Positions 11,502 to 19,719 of a stretch of DNA of 64,000 bases are shown piece after piece. Origin of the DNA: JAGNLA01 sp964639885 (lineage in GTDB: Bacteria; Caldisericota; Caldisericia; JAAYUI01); NCBI GenBank assembly GCA_964639885.1, contig CAZXEH010000004.1:58822-122821 (forward strand). Reading direction: 5' to 3'. Within the stretch, counting starts at the first letter, position 1. Each line of letters begins with the position of its first letter. Below the pieces are notes generated by a model that was not told the DNA's origin, ran no database searches, and saw only the letters and a program-made list of their open reading frames with translations. A program made the position numbers and the translations under genes.

Positions 11502-12797
11502 ATGAAAGCACCGCAGATATTGTCAGGATTCAGGGATCTGCTCCCACAGGACATGATCCCGAGGCAGAAGCTTTTTGATACGGTCAAAAGGATTTTTGAG
11601 AGCTTTGGTTATGAACCAGTCGAAACGCCGAGCCTTGAATATTACTCCACTTTGGCCGGTAAAGAAGGCGGGAGCAGCGAAAAGCTGATGTATGACTTCT
11701 CAGACCATGGCGACAGGCACATTGGCCTCATATATGAACTGACGATATCAATTGCCAGGGTGATAGCAACATACCAGGAGATTCCAAAACCGTTCAAACG
11801 CTACCAGATCCAGAGGGTGTGGAGGGCTGACAGCCCCCAGAAGGGCAGATACAGGGAATTCTACCAGTGTGACTTTGACTCCTTTGGTTCAACTTCAATG
11901 CTTGCCGATGCTGAAATTGTTGCAATAATGTCTGATTCAATCGGTAAACTTGGTTTTGGCGATTATTTTATCCACATCAACCACAGGAAGATTTTGAACG
12001 GGATCATGGAGAAAGCCGGTTTGGACAAGGAAAAAACAGTTCAGGCCATCATTGCAATCGACAAACTGGACAAGATCGGCAGAGAAGGTGTTGCTGCTGA
12101 ACTCGAAAAACGTGGCATCGGAAACGTCGACCTTATCACTACCGCTATCAGCCTTGAAGGCAAACCGGAAGACATCATGAAAGAACTCACTTCAATGATT
12201 GGCGGAACCGAAGAAGGGTCTATCGGCCTTAAGGAGATGGGCGAGTTATTAACATATTCACAAATAAACGGCTCCAGGGTGAAGCTCGACACAAGCCTTG
12301 CAAGGGGACAAACCTATTACACAGGCCCAATATTCGAAGCCAGGGTTGAAAAGCCAAACCTGGGCTCTCTTGGAGGAGGGGGAAGATACGATGATCTGAT
12401 CGGCATCTTCTCAGGCACAAAGGTTCCGGCAGTAGGTGCCTCACTTGGTCTGGACAGAATTGCAGCCGTCATGGTTGAAGCTGGAATGATGTGTGACTCA
12501 AAAACGCTAGTGGATGTTCAGGTGTGCCACATGGGCGAAGAATCGGTGAAGGCTGCAATGGAGCTGGCGAAAAAGCTTCGTGCAGCCGGCATCAATACTG
12601 ACTTCACAGTCACTTCACAACCGCTTGGAAAACAGCTCTCATATGCATCAAAACACGGTGTGAAACTTGCCGCAATCATTGCCGAGGATGAAGTGAAAAA
12701 TGGAACCATTACTGTTAAAGACCTGGATTCCAAGGAACAGACGACAATTTCGGGTGAGAGTGTGATCGACCTGCTTAAATCCAAACTTAATAAATAG
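11502..12797 (+). CDS. hisS: Histidyl-tRNA synthetase
   Basis: Class II aminoacyl-tRNA synthetase that charges tRNA-His. The 431 residues match the usual length. Motif 2 is visible as RYQIQRVWRADSPQKGRYREF, slightly altered from the family's FRyE. The histidine-specific region is present as DTSLARGQTYYTGPIFEA, where LVRGLDYYTG is usual. Motif 3 with GGGRYDDLIG and SLGLDRI is intact, and an anticodon-binding domain follows from about 335. Motif 1 carries IGLIYELTISIAR where ALRPEMTAPVAR or LRYDLTVPLAR is usual. The enzyme is therefore divergent but looks active. It is cotranscribed with the HRDC gene. Confidence 0.95.
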   Translation: MKAPQILSGFRDLLPQDMIPRQKLFDTVKRIFESFGYEPVETPSLEYYSTLAGKEGGSSEKLMYDFSDHGDRHIGLIYELTISIARVIATYQEIPKPFKRYQIQRVWRADSPQKGRYREFYQCDFDSFGSTSMLADAEIVAIMSDSIGKLGFGDYFIHINHRKILNGIMEKAGLDKEKTVQAIIAIDKLDKIGREGVAAELEKRGIGNVDLITTAISLEGKPEDIMKELTSMIGGTEEGSIGLKEMGELLTYSQINGSRVKLDTSLARGQTYYTGPIFEARVEKPNLGSLGGGGRYDDLIGIFSGTKVPAVGASLGLDRIAAVMVEAGMMCDSKTLVDVQVCHMGEESVKAAMELAKKLRAAGINTDFTVTSQPLGKQLSYASKHGVKLAAIIAEDEVKNGTITVKDLDSKEQTTISGESVIDLLKSKLNK

Positions 12798-13144
12798 AAA
12801 CTCTTGACCTGGTTGAAACGCTGGTGACACCTTACAAAAAATGTAAACAAACTGTAATGTGGATAACCAGTAAATTCATGTTCTTCAGCCACAACGAGAC
12901 TGGTTAATTGTTGTCCACTTATCCACAATGGTTTTCCACAAGGAAACCGAATGTGAGTTGTTTGACTCCAGTCAAATGCTGAAAAATCCATAGCTGAGTA
13001 ATCTTTGTATTTTTAGGGACTTTTTTCTTGATTTCTTTGATGCTGGAAAAACCATACTTTCAAGCATATGTATGTTAAAATGATGATGTACTAGTATCTA
13101 TCATCATTTAATTGGAGGAATTAGTTTGACGCTCAAGGTTGCAA
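12798..13144. other. Convergent intergenic region with two DnaA boxes and a hairpin
   Basis: Two perfect DnaA boxes in opposite orientation lie at 12858-12866 (TGTGGATAA) and 12919-12927 (TTATCCACA). A related TTTTCCACA follows at about 12932. A perfect 10-bp inverted repeat (AAATGATGAT and ATCATCATTT, 13078-13109) may terminate hisS. A GGAGGA site at about 13114 precedes a 27-codon TTG frame that I do not trust. No gene is called. Confidence 0.6.
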
Positions 13145-13726
13145 CTATCTCGAATGAGAGTTTGTATAGGTGTCACGAGCATTTCCCCATACCTCGTCGA
13201 AAACTTTGAGCAGCTTTTCGACATTTTCAGGCGATACAATCACTGCATCACACTCAGAATTGTTCTCCAGTCCTGTTCTTGTCCAGTTTGATGAACCGAT
13301 GAAGATGGATTTCCCGTCAAAAATAGCTACCTTTCTGTGGAAAAGGTAGTGTTCACGCTTTTTTATCCATCTGACCTGACAGCCGGCATCCTCAAGAAAC
13401 CCCTCCATGTCGACCTGCCCCTTGGCTTCAAGACTGTAAAACTCTTTGTCGCCTGTGTTTTCCGGGTCGTCGAAAAGGATGAGGCGCACATTTACACCAC
13501 GTTTTGCACAGTTTGCCAGAGCCTCGATAACGTTTTCGTCACCGAGCTGGTAAAGCTGGATGTCAATGGATTTGCTTGAGTTAGAAATCAGGTCTAGGAT
13601 GACATCCTTGGCCTGAGAATCAAAAACCAGATTGACGCTTTGAGCAGGTACAGGGTTTTCCACAACGCCTCCGCAGCTTGCAAGTACGAGAGCCAGACAG
13701 ACAATGACAGCGTAAACTTTATTCAC
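13145..13726 (-). CDS. Phospholipase-D-like lipoprotein (single HKD motif)
   Basis: A 193-residue exported lipoprotein of the phospholipase D/nuclease superfamily. A hydrophobic signal ends in the lipobox LASC. The catalytic motif is HRKVAIFDG (H-x-K-x4-D) followed by GSSNWT. There is only one HKD motif, as in Nuc-type endonucleases, which act as dimers. The start is the GTG at 13726, overlapping the hutH stop (GTGAATAA) and preceded by GGGAG; a longer frame from 13765 lacks a ribosome-binding site. It is translationally coupled to hutH, although no functional link is obvious. Either a nuclease or a phosphodiesterase acting at the outer face of the membrane is possible. Confidence 0.8.
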   Translation of the reverse strand: MNKVYAVIVCLALVLASCGGVVENPVPAQSVNLVFDSQAKDVILDLISNSSKSIDIQLYQLGDENVIEALANCAKRGVNVRLILFDDPENTGDKEFYSLEAKGQVDMEGFLEDAGCQVRWIKKREHYLFHRKVAIFDGKSIFIGSSNWTRTGLENNSECDAVIVSPENVEKLLKVFDEVWGNARDTYTNSHSR

Positions 13727-15230
13727 CAAAGCTCCCGGAAAGGATGAGTTCCGCAACCTTTTCAAACATCGGTGTGAGGTGCGAGTCTTTGGTTATGAAC
13801 GGGACAGCATTTCTCACCTTGCAGTACGCCACCTGTGTTTCAAGCGATAACGCTGTTTTGTCAAGCTTCATGGCTTCAAGTCTGAGGTCAATTGCCTGGC
13901 ATGCTGTCACAAGCTCGATTGCAGCGATGTTTAAGAGGTTATCCACAACATGTCTGAGTTTCCAGGCGGCAACAGGTGCCATCGAAACGTGGTCTTCCTG
14001 ATTGTCGCAAGTCGGGATGCTGTCAACCGATGCCGGATGAGCCAATGATTTATTGGCGCTCACGAGGTTTGCTGCCGTGTACTGGGCTATCATGAACCCT
14101 GATTCAAGACCCGGGTTTTTTGTCAGGAATGCCGGAAGGTTTGAGCATGATGGTGAAACAAGACGGAAAACCCTCCGCTCTGAAATCGAGGAGAGGTCGG
14201 CAAGGGCAATTGCAAGGAAATCACAGGCCTGGGCAAGTGGTGCACCGTGGAAGTTTCCACCGGATACAACCGTGTTGCCAAACACCAGCGGGTTGTCTGT
14301 TGCTGAATTCATCTCGGTTTCTATAATCGCCTGGCAGTAATGGAAAGCCTGCCTGACAGCGCCAACCACCTGTGGAGCGCACCTGATCGAGTAAGCGTCC
14401 TGAACCTTGGTTTTGTCGGAGTCGATTAGTTTGGAGCCAGTGAGCAGCTGCCTGAAGATGTCGGCTGTTTCAACCTGTCCAGGGTGTGGACGAACATTGT
14501 GGATGCATTCCTGAAACGGGGCTGAGCGAGCCTGAAGCGCCTGGGCAGAAAGTGCAAAAGCGAAGTCCAGGGCATCCATTGCAAGCTTTGCATAGTGAAC
14601 GCACAGCGAGGCAACCGAGTTTGAGACCTGGCAACCGTTGTTGAGTGCAAGTCCTTCCTTTGCCCCAAGTGCTATGGGTTCAAGCCCTTCAGTCCTGAGA
14701 GCGTCAGCAGCCTTAATCCTTTGACCTTTATAAAAGACTTCAAAATCTGTGTCAGGCATCATGCATCCAGCAATGGTTGAAAGAAGGGCGAGATCGCCTG
14801 AGGCACCAACTGAACCCCATGTAGGCACAACCGGAATTATTCCACGATTGGCCATTTCAACCAGCAGTGTCACGACCTCAGGTCTGACGCCGGAATGTCC
14901 AAGCGAGATTGCATTGGCACGGAGGATCATTGCGCCTCTGACGGCATCGATGGGCAAAGGGTCGCCCACACCAGCCGAGTGCGAAAGGATTATGTTCCTC
15001 TGGAGCGTGTCCAGGTCGCTTTTGCCGATCCTGATCTGGGCAAGAGAACCGAAGCCTGTGTTGATGCCGTAGACTGGATCGTCACAGGATGTGATCTGTT
15101 CGACGGTTTTCCGACAGGCAGCCACGCGTTTGAGGGCATCTTCAGCGATCGTGCACCTTGCGCTACCTCTGGCAAGCCTGACAAAATCCGTGATGGTGAG
15201 CCTTCTATGTCCAATCTCGATGGTATCCAC
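13719..15230 (-). CDS. hutH: Histidine ammonia-lyase
   Basis: Converts L-histidine to trans-urocanate and ammonia, the first step of histidine degradation. The 503-residue length is typical. The MIO cofactor tripeptide Ala-Ser-Gly lies in GSVGASGDLALL. Other family motifs are YGINTGFG, GHSGVRPE, YSIRCAPQVVG, NSATDNPL, SGGNFHG and DHVSM. The substrate-selectivity pair reads SH (IILSHSAGVG), as in histidine rather than phenylalanine lyases. NNGCQ replaces the usual NGTQ. The GTG start at 15230 has GGAGG seven bases upstream. No hutU, hutI or formiminotransferase gene is adjacent, so the rest of the pathway must be elsewhere. Confidence 0.9.
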   Translation of the reverse strand: MDTIEIGHRRLTITDFVRLARGSARCTIAEDALKRVAACRKTVEQITSCDDPVYGINTGFGSLAQIRIGKSDLDTLQRNIILSHSAGVGDPLPIDAVRGAMILRANAISLGHSGVRPEVVTLLVEMANRGIIPVVPTWGSVGASGDLALLSTIAGCMMPDTDFEVFYKGQRIKAADALRTEGLEPIALGAKEGLALNNGCQVSNSVASLCVHYAKLAMDALDFAFALSAQALQARSAPFQECIHNVRPHPGQVETADIFRQLLTGSKLIDSDKTKVQDAYSIRCAPQVVGAVRQAFHYCQAIIETEMNSATDNPLVFGNTVVSGGNFHGAPLAQACDFLAIALADLSSISERRVFRLVSPSCSNLPAFLTKNPGLESGFMIAQYTAANLVSANKSLAHPASVDSIPTCDNQEDHVSMAPVAAWKLRHVVDNLLNIAAIELVTACQAIDLRLEAMKLDKTALSLETQVAYCKVRNAVPFITKDSHLTPMFEKVAELILSGSFGE

Positions 15231-15280
15231 AGTACCTCCAAACCCTAAAATAAAGGATTGGACTTAATCAGTCAACAAAT

Positions 15281-15300
15281 GTTTCACGGTGTTTCACGGA
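15281..15300. repeat. Tandem GTTTCAC repeat, 10-bp period (copy 1)
   Basis: GTTTCACGGT followed directly by GTTTCACGGA. Each unit carries a parS half-site (GTTTCAC), but in direct rather than inverted orientation and one helical turn apart. It lies upstream of hutH beside a DnaA box. Confidence 0.6.
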
Positions 15301-15361
15301 AGTTTCCACATGTTTTCCACAGAAGCATGATTATTCTGTACTTCTTAAAATCTGTCAACAT

Positions 15362-15370
15362 TGTGGATAA
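15362..15370 (-). promoter_or_regulatory. DnaA box upstream of hutH
   Basis: Perfect DnaA box TGTGGATAA (TTATCCACA on the minus strand) in the divergent spacer between hutH and the secreted-protein gene. TTTTCCACA and TTTCCACA near-matches lie at 15302-15321. Confidence 0.6.
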
Positions 15371-15490
15371 AATGTTACACAGCGTTCCACGGTTGGAAAA
15401 ATCAATATAATATGTAATTATTGGATCAATTTGAACTGAAGCAATCGTTGTTCGTATATTTATATGAAATTGTGCAGTGATAGGAGAATT

Positions 15491-17059
15491 ATGACAAAGT
15501 ACATTTCTTTGTTCGCAATGACCATCATTTTTCTTTGCCCATCCGCATGTATCGATAGTGTTCCTGGTTTTTATTCAGTTTCTAAGAACGAATATCCAGG
15601 GTTCATGATTGTGAACAATTCTAAAATGTGTCTTTCTGAGTTTGAGAAAAATGACAACATGGTTCAACCAGGGCAAACCCACAGCATTAAAACAAACAAT
15701 ATTGATTATTCCTACGAGTATCAGCTAAAATCATCAAAAGAGCCATATTTCCCCGATGAGAAGTACTATTTTTTATTGACCAGACAATCAAATGTGTTGA
15801 CTGTAAATAGTTCAAACTTTGGTTTGTATGGATTTCCATGGTCAATTACAAAAGTCGAGGACTCCAAAGATCTCGAGATGACTGTAAAATCGAACTGTGG
15901 TTCAGAAGTTCGGATACTTTACTCAAATGGAATTTACGAAACTATGAAATTACCAGCGACTATCACAAACACAAAAATCACTGCACCGATGCAATATCGA
16001 TTCTTTATTAAACAAGCCAACAATGTTCACGAATGCTATCTTCACTTTCCATACGGATTCGAAGGCGGAAAGTATGAACTGAATCTGACAGTGAACCAGA
16101 ACCCCGTTACCATTATGAACATGACAAATGATGATGGCCACTTTTACAAATTATCCGGGTGTGAAGGTCTTGAAGGATTGGATGGAGGGTCTTATGTTAA
16201 CGTCATTACTTCAAAATCAAACAGCTATCCCCACATACCTTCAGGATACCAGGGGAGAGTTGACATCAAGGGTGTCGTCTACGACAAATCAGAGTTTGTC
16301 GAAGGTTCAGCTAAGGCATACTCACAACATTTCAGTTATGATATTCAGTACTTGAAACAATATTATCCACAAACAAAAAACGATTTTGCCATTTTAAGCA
16401 AGTCAGAAATCTCCAAAAATACAGAAATTAAAATTGGAAATTTCTTTTCAGACGACACGTTCTTTGACGTTTACAGCGATGATGGCAGTAAACTTGTTGT
16501 CGCAAACACAAAACATGCAGTCTTTAAAGATGGAAAGCAAAAAACGATTGTTCTCCATAACAAAAGTCGATCAATCGAATCACTTTACACTCATATTATG
16601 CCTGGTCGGTTGACCACAATCGATATGGGAGAAATAAACAATTATGATTCGACGATTGTTTACGATTCAAAAGGACTCCAATTTTTCGAAAACAAAGACT
16701 ATTATCTCTCTGGTCTGACGTTCAAGAAAGGCAATCCGATAAGGACGATCGACGGTAAAATGTACATAAATCCTAAGACCTTTGTTTCCGAAATAGATGG
16801 CAGAGTCATCAAGGACGACGTCATAAACCTTGTTACGTCAGTAAAATTGTCTGGTTCAAAAAACCTTTCAACCATTTCAGTCGATAAAGCCAAATTAAAT
16901 CTAACTCTTGACGGCAAGAGCAAACAACTTGATGGAAAGATTATAAAAATCGATAACGAAATCAACGTTCCTCTGGAAAGCTTTGCAACACTCCTTGACT
17001 GCAAAACAAAACTCTACACCAATGAAAAATCGTTGTGTGTGACGTATGGTTATCGGTGA
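15491..17059 (+). CDS. Secreted lipoprotein with C-terminal stalk domain (paralogue 1)
   Basis: A 522-residue exported protein of no family I recognise over most of its length. The signal peptide ends in a possible lipobox PSAC. The body is beta-rich and shares landmarks with the next gene: GFMIVNNSK/GFVIVNSTK, YGFPWSITKVE/NGYPWTLTKVQ, YGFEGGKYEL/KGFKGGSYKL, HFSYDIQYLK/KFSYDIHYST and LSGLTFKKGNP/VSGLDLRRGNP. The last 110 residues (from about INPKTFVSE) resemble a copper-amine-oxidase-N-like stalk domain, as at the end of giant protein A. The start at 15491 has TAGGAG seven bases upstream, so the earlier in-frame ATG at 15464 is not used. The gene is visibly more AT-rich than dnaA or parAB. 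Confidence 0.75.
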   Translation: MTKYISLFAMTIIFLCPSACIDSVPGFYSVSKNEYPGFMIVNNSKMCLSEFEKNDNMVQPGQTHSIKTNNIDYSYEYQLKSSKEPYFPDEKYYFLLTRQSNVLTVNSSNFGLYGFPWSITKVEDSKDLEMTVKSNCGSEVRILYSNGIYETMKLPATITNTKITAPMQYRFFIKQANNVHECYLHFPYGFEGGKYELNLTVNQNPVTIMNMTNDDGHFYKLSGCEGLEGLDGGSYVNVITSKSNSYPHIPSGYQGRVDIKGVVYDKSEFVEGSAKAYSQHFSYDIQYLKQYYPQTKNDFAILSKSEISKNTEIKIGNFFSDDTFFDVYSDDGSKLVVANTKHAVFKDGKQKTIVLHNKSRSIESLYTHIMPGRLTTIDMGEINNYDSTIVYDSKGLQFFENKDYYLSGLTFKKGNPIRTIDGKMYINPKTFVSEIDGRVIKDDVINLVTSVKLSGSKNLSTISVDKAKLNLTLDGKSKQLDGKIIKIDNEINVPLESFATLLDCKTKLYTNEKSLCVTYGYR

Positions 17060-17179
17060 TGATAAAACTACAAGTATACAAGGTTGGTTTCGGCAAGATT
17101 ATTATCACTTTCCTTCAAAGGCGGTTTGACTCATTTATGAACGAGGATAGAATGGTTTTGGCGCTTTTCTGGGGGTGAT

Positions 17180-18739
17180 ATGAAAAAATTGCTTTTGGTG
17201 TTCACGGTCTTGATTATTCTGTTGTTCACTGCTTCTTCAAGCTCTTATTCTTTCATCACATTGTCCAAAGACCCAAAAACGACCGGATTTGTCATTGTGA
17301 ACTCAACAAAGTTTCTGATGAAGATTGTTTCATACCCACAAACAACAATAAAACCAGACGGTGGTTTGGCAGTCAAGTCGGAAAACGATGCATATCGCTT
17401 CGGCTGGAAGTTTTTATCCGATTCCGAACCTTACTTTGACGATGTCACCTACAAGTGGATGCCAACGACAAGGGCAAACAAGGTGGTTGTAAGTGGCCAA
17501 AACACTGGATTGAATGGATATCCCTGGACACTTACCAAAGTCCAAAACGGTGACAAACTCGCCCTGACATTTAAATCAAATGTATGCACCCATGGTGTTA
17601 TTGGCTTATCAGATTCCACAGACGAGATTGCACGTTTCTCTGTAAAATCGATGTTTTTCTTTCCTGTCAAAACTTTCGTCGGTAAAACTGCAAGAGTGAC
17701 TTTTTGGAAAGATCAAAGGTTCTTTACAACAACAATTGCTTTTCCCAAAGGTTTCAAAGGCGGTTCCTACAAGCTGGCCTTGGACGTGAAGTCTGCAAGG
17801 CAAACTACTATTAACATGGTCAACGACGAAAAGCAGAACCTGAGCCTCAAGGGCTGCCCTTCCCTGTCGGAGCTGCATATCGGGAGCGATGCTACCATTG
17901 CTCATTCAAGCAATCGCATACCGTCAGAGTACAACGGAAGATTTTTTGCCAAAGACTTGATATACGACAAGTCGTGGAAAAACAATGGCAAAGATATAGT
18001 TTTATCGTCGAAATTCAGTTACGACATCCATTATAGTACACAGGTAAAAGGTGAGTATCCTGAAGGGAACGTTTACTGTACGACAAAACCATCAACCATA
18101 ACGAAGGTGGTTCTTGATTCAGCCTCGTCAAAATCAGCCGTTTTTGATGTGTTTGACTACCGGGTTCACAAACTGGTTTACAAAAACCTGAAGAGTTGGG
18201 AAACTAAAGAGGATGTGTCTTTTTTATGCGTTTTTGTGAGGTTTCCGACAACTTCATATTACGGAATTCAGGTCAATTTTGGCAAACAAAGGGAGACGAA
18301 GATTCTTGCCTGTGAGGATGAGGTTTTTGGGCAGAATTTCGCATACAACACAAAAGGTTTTCAGTTTTTTGCAGACAGGGATTATTTTGTTTCAGGGCTT
18401 GATTTGAGAAGAGGCAACCCCTACAAACAGTTTGATGGCGTTGATTGCATTAACGTGAACATGCTTGTGCCAGAACTTGGAGCTACAAATATCGTGGCTG
18501 ATGCAAATTCGATTTCATTCAATGTGAATGCCCTTGGCTCCAAAAACCTGGCTTACAGGATTAAACAGAGGGAAATACTGATAAACACTGCTGATGGAGT
18601 AAAAATGAACGTCTCAGCCGAGAACATTATAGATGGCTCCAACATTTATGTAAGCGTGAAGAATCTGGAGATGAGTTTCGGATTCAAATCAAAGACTTAT
18701 CCCCAGCAAAAATCGGTTTGCCTGACGATAAAGCAGTGA
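17180..18739 (+). CDS. Secreted protein with C-terminal stalk domain (paralogue 2)
   Basis: A 519-residue secreted protein, tandem paralogue of the gene before it; family unknown. It has an N-terminal Sec signal (MKKLLLVFTVLIILLF, then a Ser-rich stretch) without a clear lipobox cysteine. The beta-rich body shares the spaced motifs listed for paralogue 1. The C-terminal 110 residues (about INVNMLVPELG to KSVCLTIKQ) again look like a copper-amine-oxidase-N-like domain. GGGGGTGAT precedes the ATG. The two genes lie 120 bp apart, so they may be expressed separately. The paralogues have diverged strongly, consistent with an old duplication. Confidence 0.75.
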   Translation: MKKLLLVFTVLIILLFTASSSSYSFITLSKDPKTTGFVIVNSTKFLMKIVSYPQTTIKPDGGLAVKSENDAYRFGWKFLSDSEPYFDDVTYKWMPTTRANKVVVSGQNTGLNGYPWTLTKVQNGDKLALTFKSNVCTHGVIGLSDSTDEIARFSVKSMFFFPVKTFVGKTARVTFWKDQRFFTTTIAFPKGFKGGSYKLALDVKSARQTTINMVNDEKQNLSLKGCPSLSELHIGSDATIAHSSNRIPSEYNGRFFAKDLIYDKSWKNNGKDIVLSSKFSYDIHYSTQVKGEYPEGNVYCTTKPSTITKVVLDSASSKSAVFDVFDYRVHKLVYKNLKSWETKEDVSFLCVFVRFPTTSYYGIQVNFGKQRETKILACEDEVFGQNFAYNTKGFQFFADRDYFVSGLDLRRGNPYKQFDGVDCINVNMLVPELGATNIVADANSISFNVNALGSKNLAYRIKQREILINTADGVKMNVSAENIIDGSNIYVSVKNLEMSFGFKSKTYPQQKSVCLTIKQ

Positions 18740-18759
18740 CGGCTGAGATATAGCAGTTA

Positions 18760-18927
18760 TTTTAAAACTCCCTCATCCGGCTTCCAGCCACCTTCTCCCG
18801 CTGACGCGGGCGAAGGATAGAGGAATAGACTTTGTGCCACCTCTGAATTGCTATGCGAAGGATCTGGCAAATCTCCCTCGCCCGGACATAGTCTGGGAGA
18901 GGGATTAAGGGTGAGGGAGTGTTTTTT
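18760..18927. repeat. CTCCCTC palindromic repeat, copy 1
   Basis: A 168-bp element with inverted ends: AAAACTCCCTCATCC on the left, and on the right GGGTGAGGGAGTGTTTT, its approximate complement. Internal hairpins form from CCTTCTCCC/GGCGAAGG and CTCCCTCGCCC/GGGAGAGGG. A second copy lies at 34737-34907. It resembles a small non-autonomous palindromic element; no transposase is nearby. Confidence 0.7.
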
Positions 18928-19012
18928 CTTGATTATATATATGTTTTATAATCCCCCCTACCCCCCTTCATAAGGGGGGCTTAGAAAAAAGTCTTTGTAC
19001 CACAAACAATGC

Positions 19013-19080
19013 ATGAAATCATCTGGCTTGGCCAATGATTTCAAGATAGCTTGTTCTTAGGAGCCAGTTCTTTATCGGCG
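19013..19080. repeat. Dispersed 68-bp repeat, copy 1
   Basis: It begins ATGAAATCATCTGGCTTGGC and ends in TTCTTTATCGGCG. A related copy lies at 34662-34730 and a fragment at about 35157-35180. It contains the inverted repeat TGAAATCA/TGATTTCA. Confidence 0.65.
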
Positions 19081-19186
19081 GATTTACTCCGCGGTTTCCA
19101 GAAAACCTTGAGGAAAGAGATCAGTTCAATCCAATAAATGATTCACGGCTAAGCTGAACATGAGTACTGCGGAGAAGCCATATCTT

Positions 19187-19206
19187 GTTTCACAACGTTT
19201 CACACA
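19187..19206. repeat. Tandem GTTTCAC repeat, 10-bp period (copy 2)
   Basis: GTTTCACAAC is followed directly by GTTTCACACA, two bases before the DnaA-box palindrome. Same arrangement as at 15281 and 19280. Confidence 0.6.
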
Positions 19207-19208
19207 TC

Positions 19209-19226
19209 TTATCCACATGTGGATAA
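19209..19226. promoter_or_regulatory. 18-bp palindrome of two back-to-back DnaA boxes
   Basis: TTATCCACATGTGGATAA is a perfect palindrome formed by two abutting consensus DnaA boxes. It lies between the two GTTTCAC tandems, upstream of tmRNA and parAB. Confidence 0.7.
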
Positions 19227-19279
19227 AACGCCGGATGAAAGCAAAAACAAGGCGGTTACAAACAATTTCCATGCAAAAT

Positions 19280-19299
19280 GTTTCACGCAGTTTCACGCA
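19280..19299. repeat. Tandem GTTTCAC repeat, 10-bp period (copy 3)
   Basis: Two identical units of GTTTCACGCA in direct orientation. They are framed by the inverted repeat GCAAAATG/CATTTTGC and lie just upstream of the tmRNA -35 box. Confidence 0.6.
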
Positions 19300-19309
19300 A
19301 GCGTTTAAC

Positions 19310-19337
19310 TTGCATTTTGCGCAACGTCTCCTATAAT
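19310..19337 (+). promoter_or_regulatory. tmRNA promoter
   Basis: A -35 TTGCAT (19310-19315) and a perfect -10 TATAAT (19332-19337) are separated by 16 bp. The mature tmRNA 5' end at 19349 lies 12 nt after the -10. No further promoter is evident before parA, so parA may share this one. Confidence 0.65.
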
Positions 19338-19348
19338 CCCACACTTGA

Positions 19349-19695
19349 GGGGGTGAAAGGTATCGACACCTGACAAGTGAACTTTTCGGCAAGCCGAGGT
19401 GGCGCCAGGCCTCGTAAAACAGGCGCCAAGGCATTAACTGCCAACAACAACTACGCACTCGCAGCCTAAGTAGCTGTGACGGCAATGGGTGAGAACCGGT
19501 TCCTGTAGCCCAAAGCCGCCGCACTGGAACCCCTCCTTCATCTGCCTCCCGGGTGGGTGAAACGGTTGTACAATCCGGGAGAACCCAGCTGTGAACTCTG
19601 ATCCATAACGGCGGGTCAAAAGGGTCAGGAAGCTTGTAATTCCGAGGGTTTGTGCGCCAGGCTGGACACGGGTTCGAATCCCGTCACCTCCACCA
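19349..19695 (+). ncRNA. ssrA: Transfer-messenger RNA (tmRNA)
   Basis: Rescues stalled ribosomes by acting as tRNA-Ala and then as a template for a degradation tag. The 347-nt gene has a tRNA-like end: 5' GGGGGTG pairs with 3' CACCTCC, followed by an encoded ACCA. The T-arm is GGGTTCGAATCCC. The tag reading frame starts at GCA 19431 (or GCC 19440) and stops with TAA at 19467-19469. The tag is ALTANNNYALAA, ending in the standard YALAA degron. Several GC-rich hairpins consistent with pseudoknots follow. The parA start codon lies only 24 nt beyond the CCA end. Confidence 0.95.
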
Positions 19696-19719
19696 ACAGA
19701 AAGGCACGACCAAAAAAAC

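Larger units (their letters stand above)
18740..19348. other. Repeat-rich intergenic region upstream of tmRNA
   Basis: This 609-bp spacer contains, in order, a palindromic CTCCCTC repeat, a C-run/G-run hairpin (about 18954-18980) and a 68-bp dispersed repeat. It then has two GTTTCAC tandems, an 18-bp DnaA-box palindrome and the tmRNA promoter. I see no credible gene on either strand. Confidence 0.65.

Noticed and set aside
12518..12991. 157-codon minus-strand frame over the 3' end of hisS
   Set aside because: Antisense shadow of a clear synthetase gene, with DnaA boxes in its 5' part.
13121..13204. Small plus-strand TTG frame behind GGAGGA
   Set aside because: Only 27 codons, and it runs antisense into the phospholipase-D-like gene. 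No support beyond the ribosome-binding-like site.
18954..18980. C-run/G-run hairpin as a terminator for the 17180 gene
   Set aside because: It forms a stem (CCCCCCTTCATAAGGGGGG) but lies more than 200 bp after the stop behind a repeat, so I treat it as part of the repeat region.
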